Origin: Haloferax elongans ATCC BAA-1513
GTDB lineage: Archaea; Halobacteriota; Halobacteria; Halobacteriales; Haloferacaceae
DNA: 64,000 nucleotides
Reading direction: 5' to 3'
Assembly (NCBI RefSeq): GCF_000336755.1
Contig: NZ_AOLK01000023.1
Span: 177,070 to 241,069 of the forward strand
Of the stretch, positions 28,060-36,931 are shown one piece after another (the stretch's first letter is position 1; every line of letters begins with the position of its first letter). The position numbers and the translations under genes are program-made. The notes beneath the pieces were generated by a model, which worked only from the letters and a program-made list of their open reading frames with translations, did not search any database and was not told the DNA's origin.

Positions 28060-29463
28060 ATGAGTGAACGGGCGCTCGAGGTTGTCGAGTTTCTGCTGAC
28101 TGCACACCTCTACACCGACGACCGAACGCTTGATGAGAACGACCTCCCTCCGCGGTACCGCCGCGTCTTCTGGGCCGAAACCGGCGAGGAAGACGAAGGC
28201 GCAACGGGGGGTATCGAGCGACCACTCGTGGTGACAGACTCCATCGCGCGCAAGGCGACGGGAGTCGAACATCCGTGGGATGCGATTTCGGACCTCATGT
28301 TCACCCAACGTGAGGATTTCTCCGGGCGACTCTCGCTGACGCAACCCGAGATGGCGCTGGAGTGGTTCGTCAAACGAGCCGACCACGACCGGTTGGTGAC
28401 GAACCCGACTATCGCAAAATCGGTCGAAGAACGCGACGACGTGGACGTGACCCACGAAGAGGCGCGCGACCAGACGCGACCCATCCACGCGGACCGGGTC
28501 TGGATAGACAGCCTCCTCGACGAGTACTTCGACGACGAAGACGACGCCGAGATGCTGGACCTCGTACAGGTCCGCGCACCCGAGGAAATCGAGATGACGC
28601 TCGACGACCTCGTGCTCACCTCGGACCAGGAGGGCGAGATTCACAAGCTCATGAAGGCCATCGAGCACCGCGAGTACCTCGCGCAAATCGGCCTCCGTGA
28701 GATTGGGAAGATTCTGTTCGTCGGGCCGCCGGGCACCGGGAAGACGACCGTCTCCCGTGCCCTCGCACACGAACTCGGACTCCCCTTCGTCGAGGTCAAA
28801 CTCTCGATGATTACGAGTCAGTATCTCGGTGAGACGGCCAAGAACGTCGAGAAGACCTTCGAGGTCGCAAAGCGACTCTCGCCGTGTATCCTCTTTATCG
28901 ACGAGTTCGACTCGGTCGCCAAGACGCGCCGGTCGGACGAACACGCCGCGCTCAAGCGCGCCGTCAACACGCTGCTGAAGAGCATCGACGACATCTCGCT
29001 GATTCGCGACGAGGTCATCCTCATCGGAGCGACGAACCACCCCGACCAACTCGACTCGGCGGCGTGGCGGCGCTTCGACGAAATCGTCAACTTCCCCAAA
29101 CCGGACTACGGGATGCGCGCGGACATCCTCCGCGTCATCACGAACCGGATGGACATCGACGAGTTCGACCCCGAAGCAATCGCCGACGTGACCGAGGGAC
29201 TCACCGGCTCGGACCTCCGACTCGTCCTCCGCGAGGCCGTCCTCGAAGCGCTCACCGAAGAGCGCATGGAACTCACGCAGGACGACCTGCTCGAAGCGGT
29301 CGCCGACTTCGAAGAGCGTGACAACCTGAAGAACCTCGATATGATGTCCGACTCGTCGGAACTCGTCGCCGGGTCTGACGATGGTCATGACCACGACCAC
29401 GACCACGACCATTCGCACGAACACGAAGGCGAGACGCAGAAAGACGCCGGCGCGGCGCAGTAA
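28060..29463 (+). CDS. AAA ATPase with His/Asp-rich C-terminal tail
   Basis: 467 aa from the ATG at 28060. Single AAA domain: Walker A GPPGTGKTT (about 224-232), Walker B CILFIDEFDS (about 276-285), sensor 1 region ILIGATNHPDQLD, and Arg-finger region AAWRRFDE (about 335). The N-terminal ~190 residues are unlike the p97 or PAN N-domains. The last 30 residues hold a HDHDHDHDHSHEHE run, a plausible metal-binding tail. Cytoplasmic remodelling ATPase of unknown target. Confidence 0.88.
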   Translation: MSERALEVVEFLLTAHLYTDDRTLDENDLPPRYRRVFWAETGEEDEGATGGIERPLVVTDSIARKATGVEHPWDAISDLMFTQREDFSGRLSLTQPEMALEWFVKRADHDRLVTNPTIAKSVEERDDVDVTHEEARDQTRPIHADRVWIDSLLDEYFDDEDDAEMLDLVQVRAPEEIEMTLDDLVLTSDQEGEIHKLMKAIEHREYLAQIGLREIGKILFVGPPGTGKTTVSRALAHELGLPFVEVKLSMITSQYLGETAKNVEKTFEVAKRLSPCILFIDEFDSVAKTRRSDEHAALKRAVNTLLKSIDDISLIRDEVILIGATNHPDQLDSAAWRRFDEIVNFPKPDYGMRADILRVITNRMDIDEFDPEAIADVTEGLTGSDLRLVLREAVLEALTEERMELTQDDLLEAVADFEERDNLKNLDMMSDSSELVAGSDDGHDHDHDHDHSHEHEGETQKDAGAAQ

Positions 29464-29518
29464 CTGCACCGCGCAGTTCTGACAAAGTATTTACTTGTTG
29501 TCGGAGCACGTCGAGTCG

Positions 29519-30130
29519 ATGCCCTCCAGCAGAAGACGCTTCGTTAGAGCGATTGCGGCGGGCGGGTCGATTTCGGTGCTCGCCGGCTGTACGTCGGAAT
29601 CCGAGGAATCGACCGCGACGCCGCTTCCCGAACCCGAATCGAACCCCGCACCCGCATCCGGGGACCCGATTACGGTCTCGCGCGACTACCGAGACTCGTC
29701 GAAGTACGACTACTACCCGGATACTGAGGAGATTCGCCAACGCACCGGCTACCGCAAGCACATCAACGAGTCGGGGACGACGAAAGAGCCGATATACAAG
29801 CGCGAACCGGCATCGTCGTGGATGACTCGGGTCGGAGGGACTGTCGCAGGGAAAGCGGCGATGAAGGCGGTGCGGGTGCGACTCGGTGTTGACTCCCTAG
29901 ATGACATTAGCCCGGGTATTGGATACGACGACGACGGAGTGCAACGAGTGATGATTGGCTACGTGGTGTGGCCCAATCGGAGCGGTGAGACGCGAACACC
30001 GCCCGTCGAGTTCGAGACGCTCGTCGCAGAAGTTCCGCGGACGGTTACTGCGAATCTCCAGTTCGAAGAGAAGACGTTCTCGGAGACGTTTCACCCTCTG
30101 GTCGAATTCCGGCAGGTGTATCGTTCCTGA
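29519..30130 (+). CDS. Haloarchaeal lipoprotein of unknown function
   Basis: 203 aa from the ATG at 29519. SSRRRFVRAIAAGGSISVLAGC gives a twin-arginine motif plus lipobox with Cys at about 23, followed by the Ser/Thr/Pro/Glu linker usual in haloarchaeal surface lipoproteins. The mature domain has conserved-looking DYRDSSKYDYYP and KYDYYPDTEEIRQ segments. No family assigned. It lies 56 bases after the AAA gene in the same direction. Confidence 0.75.
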   Translation: MPSSRRRFVRAIAAGGSISVLAGCTSESEESTATPLPEPESNPAPASGDPITVSRDYRDSSKYDYYPDTEEIRQRTGYRKHINESGTTKEPIYKREPASSWMTRVGGTVAGKAAMKAVRVRLGVDSLDDISPGIGYDDDGVQRVMIGYVVWPNRSGETRTPPVEFETLVAEVPRTVTANLQFEEKTFSETFHPLVEFRQVYRS

Positions 30131-30181
30131 CTCGCCGCCGTCGGCCACGTTTAAGCCCCGCCATCTCCCTTCTCTGAATCG

Positions 30182-31006
30182 ATGCGCGTGACCCTCCTCG
30201 GTACCGGTGACACGACCGGGACGCCGACCGTCGGCTGCGACTGCGACACCTGCCGCGAGGCCCGCGAGCGGGGCATCGAGCGGACGCGCTTTTCGGTCCA
30301 CGTCGAAAACGAGCGCACCGGCGAGTCGCTGCTGGTGGACTTCAGCCCCGACTTCCGCCACCAGTTTCTCACACAGGAGACGCCACTTCCCGACGAGGCA
30401 CTCGTCACCCACATCCACTTCGACCACCTCGACGGCCTCGGGAACGTCTACCGCTTGCTCGATGAACTCGACGTCCACGCCGCGGACGAAATCGACCCGA
30501 TGACCGACGAGAGCGTTGCCGACACGATTCGCTCGAAGTTCGACTACCTCGACCGAATCGACGTGTACGACCAGACACCCCTCGAACCGTTCCGAGCCTG
30601 CGGGTTCGACGTGACATTCGTTCCGGTCGTCCACCCGCCGCTTCTCTGCTACGGCGTCGCCATCGAGGACCCCGAAACGGGCGCGAAGCTCTCGATTTCC
30701 GGCGACTCGACGTACGCCATTCCCGAGGAGTCGCGGGCAATCCTCGACAATCCCGACTTGCTCCTCGCGGAGGCCATCGTCCCAGCGTCGCTCTGTGAGT
30801 ACCACCCCGCCGGAGGTGACGACTTCGACGAGGACGGCGTCCCGCGAACCTTCGGCACGAAGCACATGACCCGCGAGGGAGCCATCGCGCTCGGCGAGGA
30901 CCTCGACGCCGACGTGACTCGACTGGTCCACGTCGCGCACTACTACCCGCCCGAGGAGGCGTTCGAAGAGCCGCTGGCGGTCGATGGCGAAGTGTACGAA
31001 TTGTAA
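30182..31006 (+). CDS. PhnP-like MBL-fold phosphodiesterase family protein
   Basis: 274 aa. The start MRVTLLGTGDTTGTPTVGCDCDTCREAR has the PhnP/RNase Z-like N-terminus with a CDCDTC zinc knuckle. Metal motif THIHFDHLDGLGN (about 80-92), later VVHPP, SGDSTY (about 180-185) and HVAHYY near the C-terminus. PhnP relatives are cyclic phosphodiesterases; the exact substrate is unknown. Cytoplasmic. Confidence 0.88.
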   Translation: MRVTLLGTGDTTGTPTVGCDCDTCREARERGIERTRFSVHVENERTGESLLVDFSPDFRHQFLTQETPLPDEALVTHIHFDHLDGLGNVYRLLDELDVHAADEIDPMTDESVADTIRSKFDYLDRIDVYDQTPLEPFRACGFDVTFVPVVHPPLLCYGVAIEDPETGAKLSISGDSTYAIPEESRAILDNPDLLLAEAIVPASLCEYHPAGGDDFDEDGVPRTFGTKHMTREGAIALGEDLDADVTRLVHVAHYYPPEEAFEEPLAVDGEVYEL

Positions 31007-31040
31007 CCAGATTTTTACACGCGGGGCGGAAGCGTCGGGT

Positions 31041-31241
31041 ATGGTCCCTGCTCTCCGAACGCCGCTGGGCATCGTGTCTGGGCTCTCCCTCGGGATGGTG
31101 ATTGCGACTGGGTACGCGCTCTTTTCGCCGCGACCGCCCACGCAGACGTATCTCACGGGCGTGTTCGTCCTCTCGGTTTGTCTCAGTGCGGCGGGATTAT
31201 GGTTGCATTCGGCATCCGGGAACGCGGAGGGGAGCGCGTGA
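31041..31241 (+). CDS. Small membrane protein
   Basis: 66 aa with two hydrophobic segments (GIVSGLSLGMVIATGYALF and TYLTGVFVLSVCLSAAGLWL). The ATG at 31041 lies 34 bases after the upstream stop; TTTTTA at about 31012 could be part of the promoter. No family recognised. Confidence 0.55.
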   Translation: MVPALRTPLGIVSGLSLGMVIATGYALFSPRPPTQTYLTGVFVLSVCLSAAGLWLHSASGNAEGSA

Positions 31242-31264
31242 GCTTTCGGCCCCTCAGAGAAGAC

Positions 31265-31450
31265 ATGACGTTCACCCACTTTCTCACCGCGGGCGTCGTC
31301 ACGGCGGCGATGAACGCGGGAGTAAACTACGTTAAAACCGGAGAGGTAGCACTCGTCGAGGCCGGTATCCAAATACTGCTGCTCGTCGTCTTCGGCGCAC
31401 TCCTCGTCACCTATTGGGACTACATGGAGCGCCGCGCCGAGTCGGAGTAA
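31265..31450 (+). CDS. Small membrane protein
   Basis: 61 aa from the ATG at 31265. Two hydrophobic segments (FLTAGVVTAAMNAGV and AGIQILLLVVFGALLVTYW) and a charged C-terminus (MERRAESE). It starts 23 bases after the previous small gene and is probably in the same unit. No family recognised. Confidence 0.55.
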   Translation: MTFTHFLTAGVVTAAMNAGVNYVKTGEVALVEAGIQILLLVVFGALLVTYWDYMERRAESE

Positions 31451-31460
31451 TCCGAGGGAA

Positions 31461-32432
31461 CTACCGAAATCGGTCGAGACCGGCCTGCCTGCGCGCGACA
31501 CCGGAAGGGTCCGAAACCCAGCCAGTCCGACGCTCACGAAGTTCCGCGCGGTCGAATTCCGGTGGGTCGGCTGTTTCGAATGCCCGACAGTCGCCGCCGC
31601 ACTCTGAGCCGGGGTCGACCACGCGGCCGAAGTGCTCGCAAACCGGGCGACCGTCCTCGTCGACCGCGGCGTGGGCACATCCCGGCAGGTTGTACGCGCG
31701 CCAGCCCTTGCCGTAGGCTCGCTCCGCGAGTCGAAGCCGGGCAGTTCGCTTGTCAGCGGGCGAGACGAGCGCAACGTTGGTGTGGAGTGAGTGGTACTCG
31801 ACGGGCTCGACGCCGAGGTCATCGGGGGTGAGTGTCTCGGCCTCGCGGACGACCTCACGCTCGCCGGTGTCGGGGTCGAATCGCCAGACGCCAACTTCCT
31901 CCGGGATACGATTCAGGTGCGCACCGGTGACGTAACTCTCGGTGGCGAGGACGACTTCGTCGAAGAGGCCGAGACTCACGTCGAGACGGAGTTGCCGGAG
32001 CAGGTCACCGGGTTCACCGAGGTCCGGCTTGTTCTCGATGCCGACGAGACGGGAAAACCAGTCGTCGGGGTAGCGCGCCGCGCGGCGGACGTACTCCCGG
32101 CCGCGTCGGACCTCAGACTCGAAAAAGCCGACATCGACGGCGGCGTCGGTCGCTCGGCGGGCGCGTGCGGGGTGACAGTCGAAGCCGTCGCGCCAGAAGA
32201 CGGCGCGGCCAGTGCCAACGTCACTCTCAATAGCCGTCGCCGGAATCGCCCGGTTCGTGATTCGCGTGCGGTCGTTGAATGCTGGTCCGGGCACCACGGC
32301 GCAGACGTCGATGATTCTGCTCCCTGGCGACGCGACTGACGCGCCGAGTTGGCGGGCCGGAAGCCAGTCTGTCGTCGTTTCGAGGGCGGCACACAGCGCG
32401 ACCTCGAAGGCGAACTCGGACGGCGACGACAC
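31461..32432 (-). CDS. DUF5787 family protein, possible PD-(D/E)XK fold
   Basis: 323 aa from a GTG at 32432, chosen because SEFAFEVALCAALE is the typical start of this haloarchaeal family; an ATG at 32555 is also in frame. The segment GIENKPDLGEPGDLLRQLRLDVSLGLFDEVVLAT contains E-x-K after a hydrophobic strand and a following Q-containing helix, as in PD-(D/E)XK nucleases. Four Cys near the C-terminus (CAHAA..CEHF..CGGDC) may bind a metal cluster. Function inferred only from pattern. Confidence 0.75.
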   Translation of the reverse strand: MSSPSEFAFEVALCAALETTTDWLPARQLGASVASPGSRIIDVCAVVPGPAFNDRTRITNRAIPATAIESDVGTGRAVFWRDGFDCHPARARRATDAAVDVGFFESEVRRGREYVRRAARYPDDWFSRLVGIENKPDLGEPGDLLRQLRLDVSLGLFDEVVLATESYVTGAHLNRIPEEVGVWRFDPDTGEREVVREAETLTPDDLGVEPVEYHSLHTNVALVSPADKRTARLRLAERAYGKGWRAYNLPGCAHAAVDEDGRPVCEHFGRVVDPGSECGGDCRAFETADPPEFDRAELRERRTGWVSDPSGVARRQAGLDRFR

Positions 32433-32597
32433 CGGCGGAGACACGCGTGATACTGCGATGTCGAAGGCAAAAAGTCTCGCTCTCACCGAGTCGGGGTCGT
32501 CACTCAGCGGGAAGGCCTGAGTCTCGACAGACCAGTCACGATTGATGAGTGTCACGTTGGCGAAAGTATTTGACTAAAGACGGGGCAACACCGACCA

Positions 32598-33407
32598 ATG
32601 TCCGGGCAGGACGACGCAACCCAACGAATCAAGCGACGAACGTACCTCGGTGCAGCGGCCAGCGCAGGGCTGGTCGGCCTCGCGGGATGTAGTTCGAGCG
32701 GGACTGCCTCCGCCGCACGAGGGCCGCCGAAAGTGCCGGAGTCGAAGTTAGCGGACGGTGGCTGGAAGAAGATAGACGAACAGACGCAGGACCCCGCGTT
32801 CGAGAAGAGTTTCGGGCCGGTGACTGTCTCTGCCGCGTTCCACACGCTCGTCTACGAGGACGCCGCGCTCGCCGCCGAGTTGAAAGAAAAGACGCTGGGA
32901 CAGGCCGAAGGGCAGTTCTCGATGTTCTTCGCGTCCCGCGTGACGCTCGACCCCAGTTTGGCTAACATCCCCGACGCGGCGATGGGGCCTGTGGTCGAAC
33001 AGGTCGAAAAGCAAGCGCGAGCACAGTTCGAATCGCAACTCGAATCGGCCGGACTGGTGGACATCGAGCAGGCATCGGATGCAGAGCTGACAGTCGACAC
33101 GGGCGAGACGGCGAACGTGACGAACTACACGGCAGCGTTCCCGTTCGAGGGAATCAATTTCCCACTGACCGAGGAGAAATCCGTCGAAATCGAGGGTCGG
33201 AAGCTCGGCGTCACCGGGCTACTGGCGGTCTGGGAACACGACGGCTCCCTGCTCATCGCGGGCGGAGCACATCCCGGAGAGAATCTCGCACTCGACGTGA
33301 CGAAATCACCGACGGACGCCATCGAAGTCTCGGTCAATCTGGACCTCGGTCTCACGCCAGCGGACTACAGCGCGGAACTCGAAGCGTTGGTCAAAGCGAC
33401 CGAGTGA
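32598..33407 (+). CDS. DUF6517-type lipoprotein
   Basis: 269 aa. QRIKRRTYLGAAASAGLVGLAGC gives a Tat motif (KRRTYLG) and lipobox, Cys at about 31. The body resembles the haloarchaeal DUF6517 family: FGPVTVSAAFHTLVYED, then a long acidic helix region, then GLLAVWEHDGSLLIAGGAHP. Surface-exposed lipoprotein of unknown function; divergent from the DUF5787 gene. Confidence 0.8.
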   Translation: MSGQDDATQRIKRRTYLGAAASAGLVGLAGCSSSGTASAARGPPKVPESKLADGGWKKIDEQTQDPAFEKSFGPVTVSAAFHTLVYEDAALAAELKEKTLGQAEGQFSMFFASRVTLDPSLANIPDAAMGPVVEQVEKQARAQFESQLESAGLVDIEQASDAELTVDTGETANVTNYTAAFPFEGINFPLTEEKSVEIEGRKLGVTGLLAVWEHDGSLLIAGGAHPGENLALDVTKSPTDAIEVSVNLDLGLTPADYSAELEALVKATE

Positions 33408-33578
33408 GCTTTCGACTCCGCCGCTGTCGAAGGTGCTCTGCCTCCATTCCGACGCCGTCTCCGAACCACCCACGTCGCGTGTGACCGCCCGACGTGGACC
33501 CAGAGCGACCGCTTCGAGAACAGCACCTTTATCAGGCGCTCGGGGCGAAGTTCACGCAAGATTACTCTCAGGAGGTCA

Positions 33579-34811
33579 ATGGTGACGCAAAACCCACAAC
33601 AACCGGAGGTGAACATCGGACTCGTCGGTCACGTCGACCACGGCAAGACGACGCTCGTTCAAGCGTTGTCCGGCTCGTGGACTGACCAGCACTCCGAGGA
33701 GATGAAACGCGGTATCTCCATCCGCCTCGGATACGCTGACGCAACGTTCCGCAAGACACCCGGCGAAGAGCCGCCGGAATGCTACACGGTCGAAGAGACG
33801 ACCGAAGACGGTGAGGACACAGAGGTTCTCCGTACCGTCTCGTTCGTGGACGCACCCGGTCACGAAACGCTCATGGCGACGATGCTCTCTGGTGCCGCCA
33901 TCATGGACGGCGCCATTCTGCTCGTGAGCGCGACCGAAGACGTCCCGCAAGCGCAGACTGCAGAGCACCTGATGGCGCTCGACATCATCGGCATCGAGAA
34001 CATCGTCATCGCGCAGAACAAGGTCGACCTCGTCGACCGCGAGCGCGCGCTCGACAACTACGAACAAATCAAGGAGTTCGTGAAGGGCACGGTCGCAGAA
34101 GACGCACCAATCGTTCCCGTCAGCGCCCAGCAGGAGGTCAACCTCGACCTCCTCATCGAGGCAATCGAAGAAGAGATTCCGACGCCCGAGCGCGACGAGA
34201 CCGAAGACAGCCAGATGTACGTCGCACGGAGCTTCGACATCAACCGTCCGGGAACGACGTGGGAAGACCTCTCGGGCGGCGTCATCGGCGGCAGCGTCGT
34301 CGCCGGAAAGCTCGAAGCAGACGACGAAATTGAACTCCGACCCGGCCGCGAGGTCGAAGAGGAAGGCCAGACCGAGTGGCGACCCATCACGACCGAGATT
34401 CGCTCGCTGCAGGCGGGCGGCAACATGGTCGACGAGGTTCGCCCCGGTGGGCTGTGTGGTGTCGGGACCGGTCTCGACCCCAGTCTGACCAAGGGTGACG
34501 CCCTCGCGGGACAACTCGCAGGCGAGCCCGGAACGCTCCCGCCGACGCGCGAGCAGTTCACGATGGACGTCGAACTGCTCGACCGCGTCGTCGGCGGCGA
34601 CCAAGACGACGTCGAAGAAATTTCGACCGGTGAACCCCTGATGCTCACCGTCGGCACCGCAACCACCGTGGGTGCCGTGACGAGTGCACGAACCGGCGAG
34701 GCAGAAGTCTCGCTCAAGCGGCCAGTCTGTGCCGCCGAGGGTGCGAAGATAGCCATCAACCGCCGTGTCGGCGCGCGCTGGCGTCTCATCGGTATCGGGA
34801 CCCTCAAGTGA
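33579..34811 (+). CDS. eif2g: Translation initiation factor 2 subunit gamma
   Basis: 410 aa GTPase carrying initiator Met-tRNA to the small subunit. G1 GHVDHGKTT (about 15-23), G3 DAPGHE (about 91-96), G4 AQNKVDL (about 145-151) and G5 SAQ (about 183). Domains II and III follow, with [29 protein letters not shown] at the end. First gene of an information-processing cluster; the PIN gene starts 1 base after its stop. Confidence 0.97.
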   Translation: MVTQNPQQPEVNIGLVGHVDHGKTTLVQALSGSWTDQHSEEMKRGISIRLGYADATFRKTPGEEPPECYTVEETTEDGEDTEVLRTVSFVDAPGHETLMATMLSGAAIMDGAILLVSATEDVPQAQTAEHLMALDIIGIENIVIAQNKVDLVDRERALDNYEQIKEFVKGTVAEDAPIVPVSAQQEVNLDLLIEAIEEEIPTPERDETEDSQMYVARSFDINRPGTTWEDLSGGVIGGSVVAGKLEADDEIELRPGREVEEEGQTEWRPITTEIRSLQAGGNMVDEVRPGGLCGVGTGLDPSLTKGDALAGQLAGEPGTLPPTREQFTMDVELLDRVVGGDQDDVEEISTGEPLMLTVGTATTVGAVTSARTGEAEVSLKRPVCAAEGAKIAINRRVGARWRLIGIGTLK

Positions 34812-34812
34812 C

Positions 34813-35202
34813 GTGAGCGCCACCGTAGTCGTCATGGACACGAACGCACTCATGATGCCGGTCGAACTCGACGTTCGCGTGTTCGACGAACTCGACCGGT
34901 TACTCTCGGCCGACGTGGACCTCGTGGTCCCCACGGCCGTCCTCGACGAGCTGGACAAGCTCTCGACGGGCGGGGGGACCGAGGCCATCGCCGCGAGCGT
35001 GGGTGCGGACCTAGCGACTCGGTGCCGAGCGGTCGAAACCGAGGAATCGTACGCCGACGACGCGGTCGTCGAACTCGCCGAATCGGGCGACATCGACTAC
35101 GTCGTCACGAACGACAAGCCCCTCCGTGACCGGATACTCGACTGCGGGATTCCCGTCGTCGGTATCCGCGGGCACGCCACACTGGCAATCACGGAACCTT
35201 AA
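34813..35202 (+). CDS. PIN-domain protein, Fcf1/Utp24-like
   Basis: 129 aa from a GTG at 34813, one base after the eIF2-gamma stop; the frame's earlier ATG overlaps that gene. PIN acidic residues are visible: VVVMDTNALMMP (Asp), AVLDELDKL (Glu/Asp) and DYVVTNDKPLRDRI (Asp pair). Relatives next to eIF2-gamma in archaea are linked to rRNA processing. Likely a Mg-dependent ribonuclease; the target is inferred from family and context. Confidence 0.9.
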   Translation: MSATVVVMDTNALMMPVELDVRVFDELDRLLSADVDLVVPTAVLDELDKLSTGGGTEAIAASVGADLATRCRAVETEESYADDAVVELAESGDIDYVVTNDKPLRDRILDCGIPVVGIRGHATLAITEP

Positions 35203-35209
35203 CGAAACT

Positions 35210-35782
35210 ATGTACAAACGGGTACGACTCAAAGACACAGTCGAAGTCCCGCCACGCCACCTGGGCGACGTCACGCCCGAGCGGGTCAAGCGACTGTTGC
35301 AGGACAAACTGGAAGGACGAATGGACGAAGACGTCGGGAGCGTCGTGAGTGTCGTGAACGTCCACGACATCGGCGAGGGGACCGTACTCCCCAGCCGGCC
35401 GGGCGTCTACTACGAGGCCGAATTCGACGCCATCACCTACGACCCCGACATGCAGGAAGTCGTCGACGGCATCGTCGTCGAAGTGGTCGAATTCGGTGCG
35501 TTCATCGGTATCGGTCCGGTGGACGGCCTGCTCCACGTCTCGCAGATTTCCGACGAATACCTCGCCTACGACGGCGAGAACCAACAGCTCGCCTCCACCG
35601 AGTCCAACCAGACGCTCGCCGTGGACGACGAGGTGCGCGCCCGTATCGTCACAAAGAGCATCGACGAGCGCAACCCGCGGGACTCCAAGATTGGACTCAC
35701 CGCGAAACAGCCGGGGCTCGGCAAGCACGGCTGGCTCGAAGCGAAGCGCCAGCAGAGCGAGGCGTCGGCGGAGGGTAACTGA
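35210..35782 (+). CDS. rpo7: DNA-directed RNA polymerase subunit E' (Rpo7)
   Basis: 190 aa. N-terminal RNP-like tip domain (MYKRVRLKDTVEVPPRHLG) and C-terminal S1 domain (about 82-165, VVDGIVVEVVEFGAFIGIGPVDGLLHVSQI). It forms the stalk of archaeal RNA polymerase with Rpo4. The stop overlaps the next start by one base (TGATG). Operon position beside Spt4 and eIF2-gamma is the standard archaeal arrangement. Confidence 0.97.
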   Translation: MYKRVRLKDTVEVPPRHLGDVTPERVKRLLQDKLEGRMDEDVGSVVSVVNVHDIGEGTVLPSRPGVYYEAEFDAITYDPDMQEVVDGIVVEVVEFGAFIGIGPVDGLLHVSQISDEYLAYDGENQQLASTESNQTLAVDDEVRARIVTKSIDERNPRDSKIGLTAKQPGLGKHGWLEAKRQQSEASAEGN

Positions 35783-35979
35783 TGGCGCGAAAGCGTCTCG
35801 CCTGCCGTGAGTGCCACTACGTCAACGACCCCGACTCGCAGACCTGCGACAACTGCGGGTCGACGAGCCTCACCGAAGACTGGGCGGGCTACGTCGTCAT
35901 CACCCACCCCGAAGAGAGCGAAATCGCCGACGAGATGAACGTCAGCGAACCCGGCGGCTACGCGCTCAAGGTCCGCTAA
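35782..35979 (+). CDS. spt4: Transcription elongation factor Spt4 (RpoE'')
   Basis: 65 aa zinc-ribbon protein: CRECHYV and CDNCGS are the two metal-binding Cys pairs (about 8-11 and 23-26). It binds Spt5 and promotes processive transcription elongation. Its start overlaps the Rpo7 stop and the dephospho-CoA kinase gene starts 1 base after its own stop. Confidence 0.96.
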   Translation: MARKRLACRECHYVNDPDSQTCDNCGSTSLTEDWAGYVVITHPEESEIADEMNVSEPGGYALKVR

Positions 35980-35980
35980 G

Positions 35981-36520
35981 ATGCTCACCCTGCCGACGGA
36001 ACTTCGCGCGGCGTTCAAAGAGCCGTTCGGCCCCGTCTACACCGAGGCCGAGGAGTTGCTCGCGGACGCCGCCAGCGAGGAACGAGACACCCCACTCGTC
36101 GCCGTCGGCGACGTCGTCACCTACCACCTCCGACGCGCGGGGAGAGCCCCGGACGTCGCTGTCATCGACGGAAAGACGAAACGCGAGGCAGTCGGCGAAG
36201 AGATTCGCCGCGCCGTCGAGACGGGGCGGCTCGTCGAAGTCGCGAACGAACCGGGCACGGTTTCGCGCGCACTCGTCGACGCGCTCGTCGACGCGCTCGC
36301 CGCAGACGAACCGACGACACTCTTAGTCGAGGGTGAAGAAGACCTCGCGACCCTCCCCGCGGTGCTCGCCGCGCCGCTCGATTCGACCGTCGTCTACGGC
36401 CAGCCCGACGAAGGAATGGTCAGAATCCGGGTCACAGACGCAGCGAAGACCGAGATGCGGGACCTTCTCACCCAGTTCGAGGGTGATATCGACGCCGTCC
36501 TCGTGCCACTCGACGCCTGA
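35981..36520 (+). CDS. GTP-dependent dephospho-CoA kinase (DUF359)
   Basis: 179 aa, the archaeal DUF359 family shown elsewhere to perform the last CoA-synthesis step with GTP. Family signatures: TPLVAVGDVVTYHLRRAG (about 39-56), VAVIDGKTKR (about 61-70), VANEPGTVS (about 87-95), LLVEGEEDLATLPAVLAAP (about 114-132) and VVYGQPDEGMV. Part of the tightly packed cluster starting with eIF2-gamma. Confidence 0.93.
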   Translation: MLTLPTELRAAFKEPFGPVYTEAEELLADAASEERDTPLVAVGDVVTYHLRRAGRAPDVAVIDGKTKREAVGEEIRRAVETGRLVEVANEPGTVSRALVDALVDALAADEPTTLLVEGEEDLATLPAVLAAPLDSTVVYGQPDEGMVRIRVTDAAKTEMRDLLTQFEGDIDAVLVPLDA

Positions 36521-36589
36521 GGACCGGTCTCTCCCTCTCCCTTCGAAATCCTTTTACTTGCTTCGGGGGGATGTACTGGTAACTGAACC

Positions 36590-36895
36590 ATGGATATCGA
36601 AATCATCTCCGAGGAGGAGAACCCCATGTTGCATCGGACGGACGTCCGATTCGAGATTGTCCACGAGGAAGCGACGCCGTCGCGGCTGTCGGTTCGTGAC
36701 TCCCTCGCGGCCAAACTGAACAAGGACTCCGACGAAGTCGTCGTCCACGAACTCGACACGAAGTTCGGCATGCGCAAGACCGCTGGCTACGCCAAGGTCT
36801 ACGCGAGCCCCGAGTTCGCGCGCGACGTCGAGCAGGAGCACATGCTCGAGCGGAACAAGATCACCGACGCCGAAGCCGAGGCCGAAGAGGCCTAA
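36590..36895 (+). CDS. rps24e: 30S ribosomal protein S24e
   Basis: 101 aa. MDIEIISEEENPMLHRTDVRFEI and the KFGMRKTAGYAKVYAS segment are characteristic of S24e. The acidic tail (AEAEAEEA) is typical of halophile ribosomal proteins. Many archaea place S27ae next; here only 36 bases separate it from the Kae1-Bud32 gene, so S27ae must lie elsewhere. Confidence 0.97.
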   Translation: MDIEIISEEENPMLHRTDVRFEIVHEEATPSRLSVRDSLAAKLNKDSDEVVVHELDTKFGMRKTAGYAKVYASPEFARDVEQEHMLERNKITDAEAEAEEA

Positions 36896-36931
36896 TCTCG
36901 GTTTCGAATCGCCGTTTTCGACCAACTCTCG

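Noticed and set aside
27836-28063. Frame translating the 21-bp repeat into a repeated peptide (VGGDKG-like)
   Set aside because: The repeat length is a multiple of three, so an open frame arises by itself; the frame starts inside the divergent promoter region and overlaps the true AAA start.
29897-31894. 665-residue minus-strand frame
   Set aside because: Antisense to the lipoprotein, PhnP-like and small membrane genes, crossing several gene boundaries; composition typical of a shadow frame.
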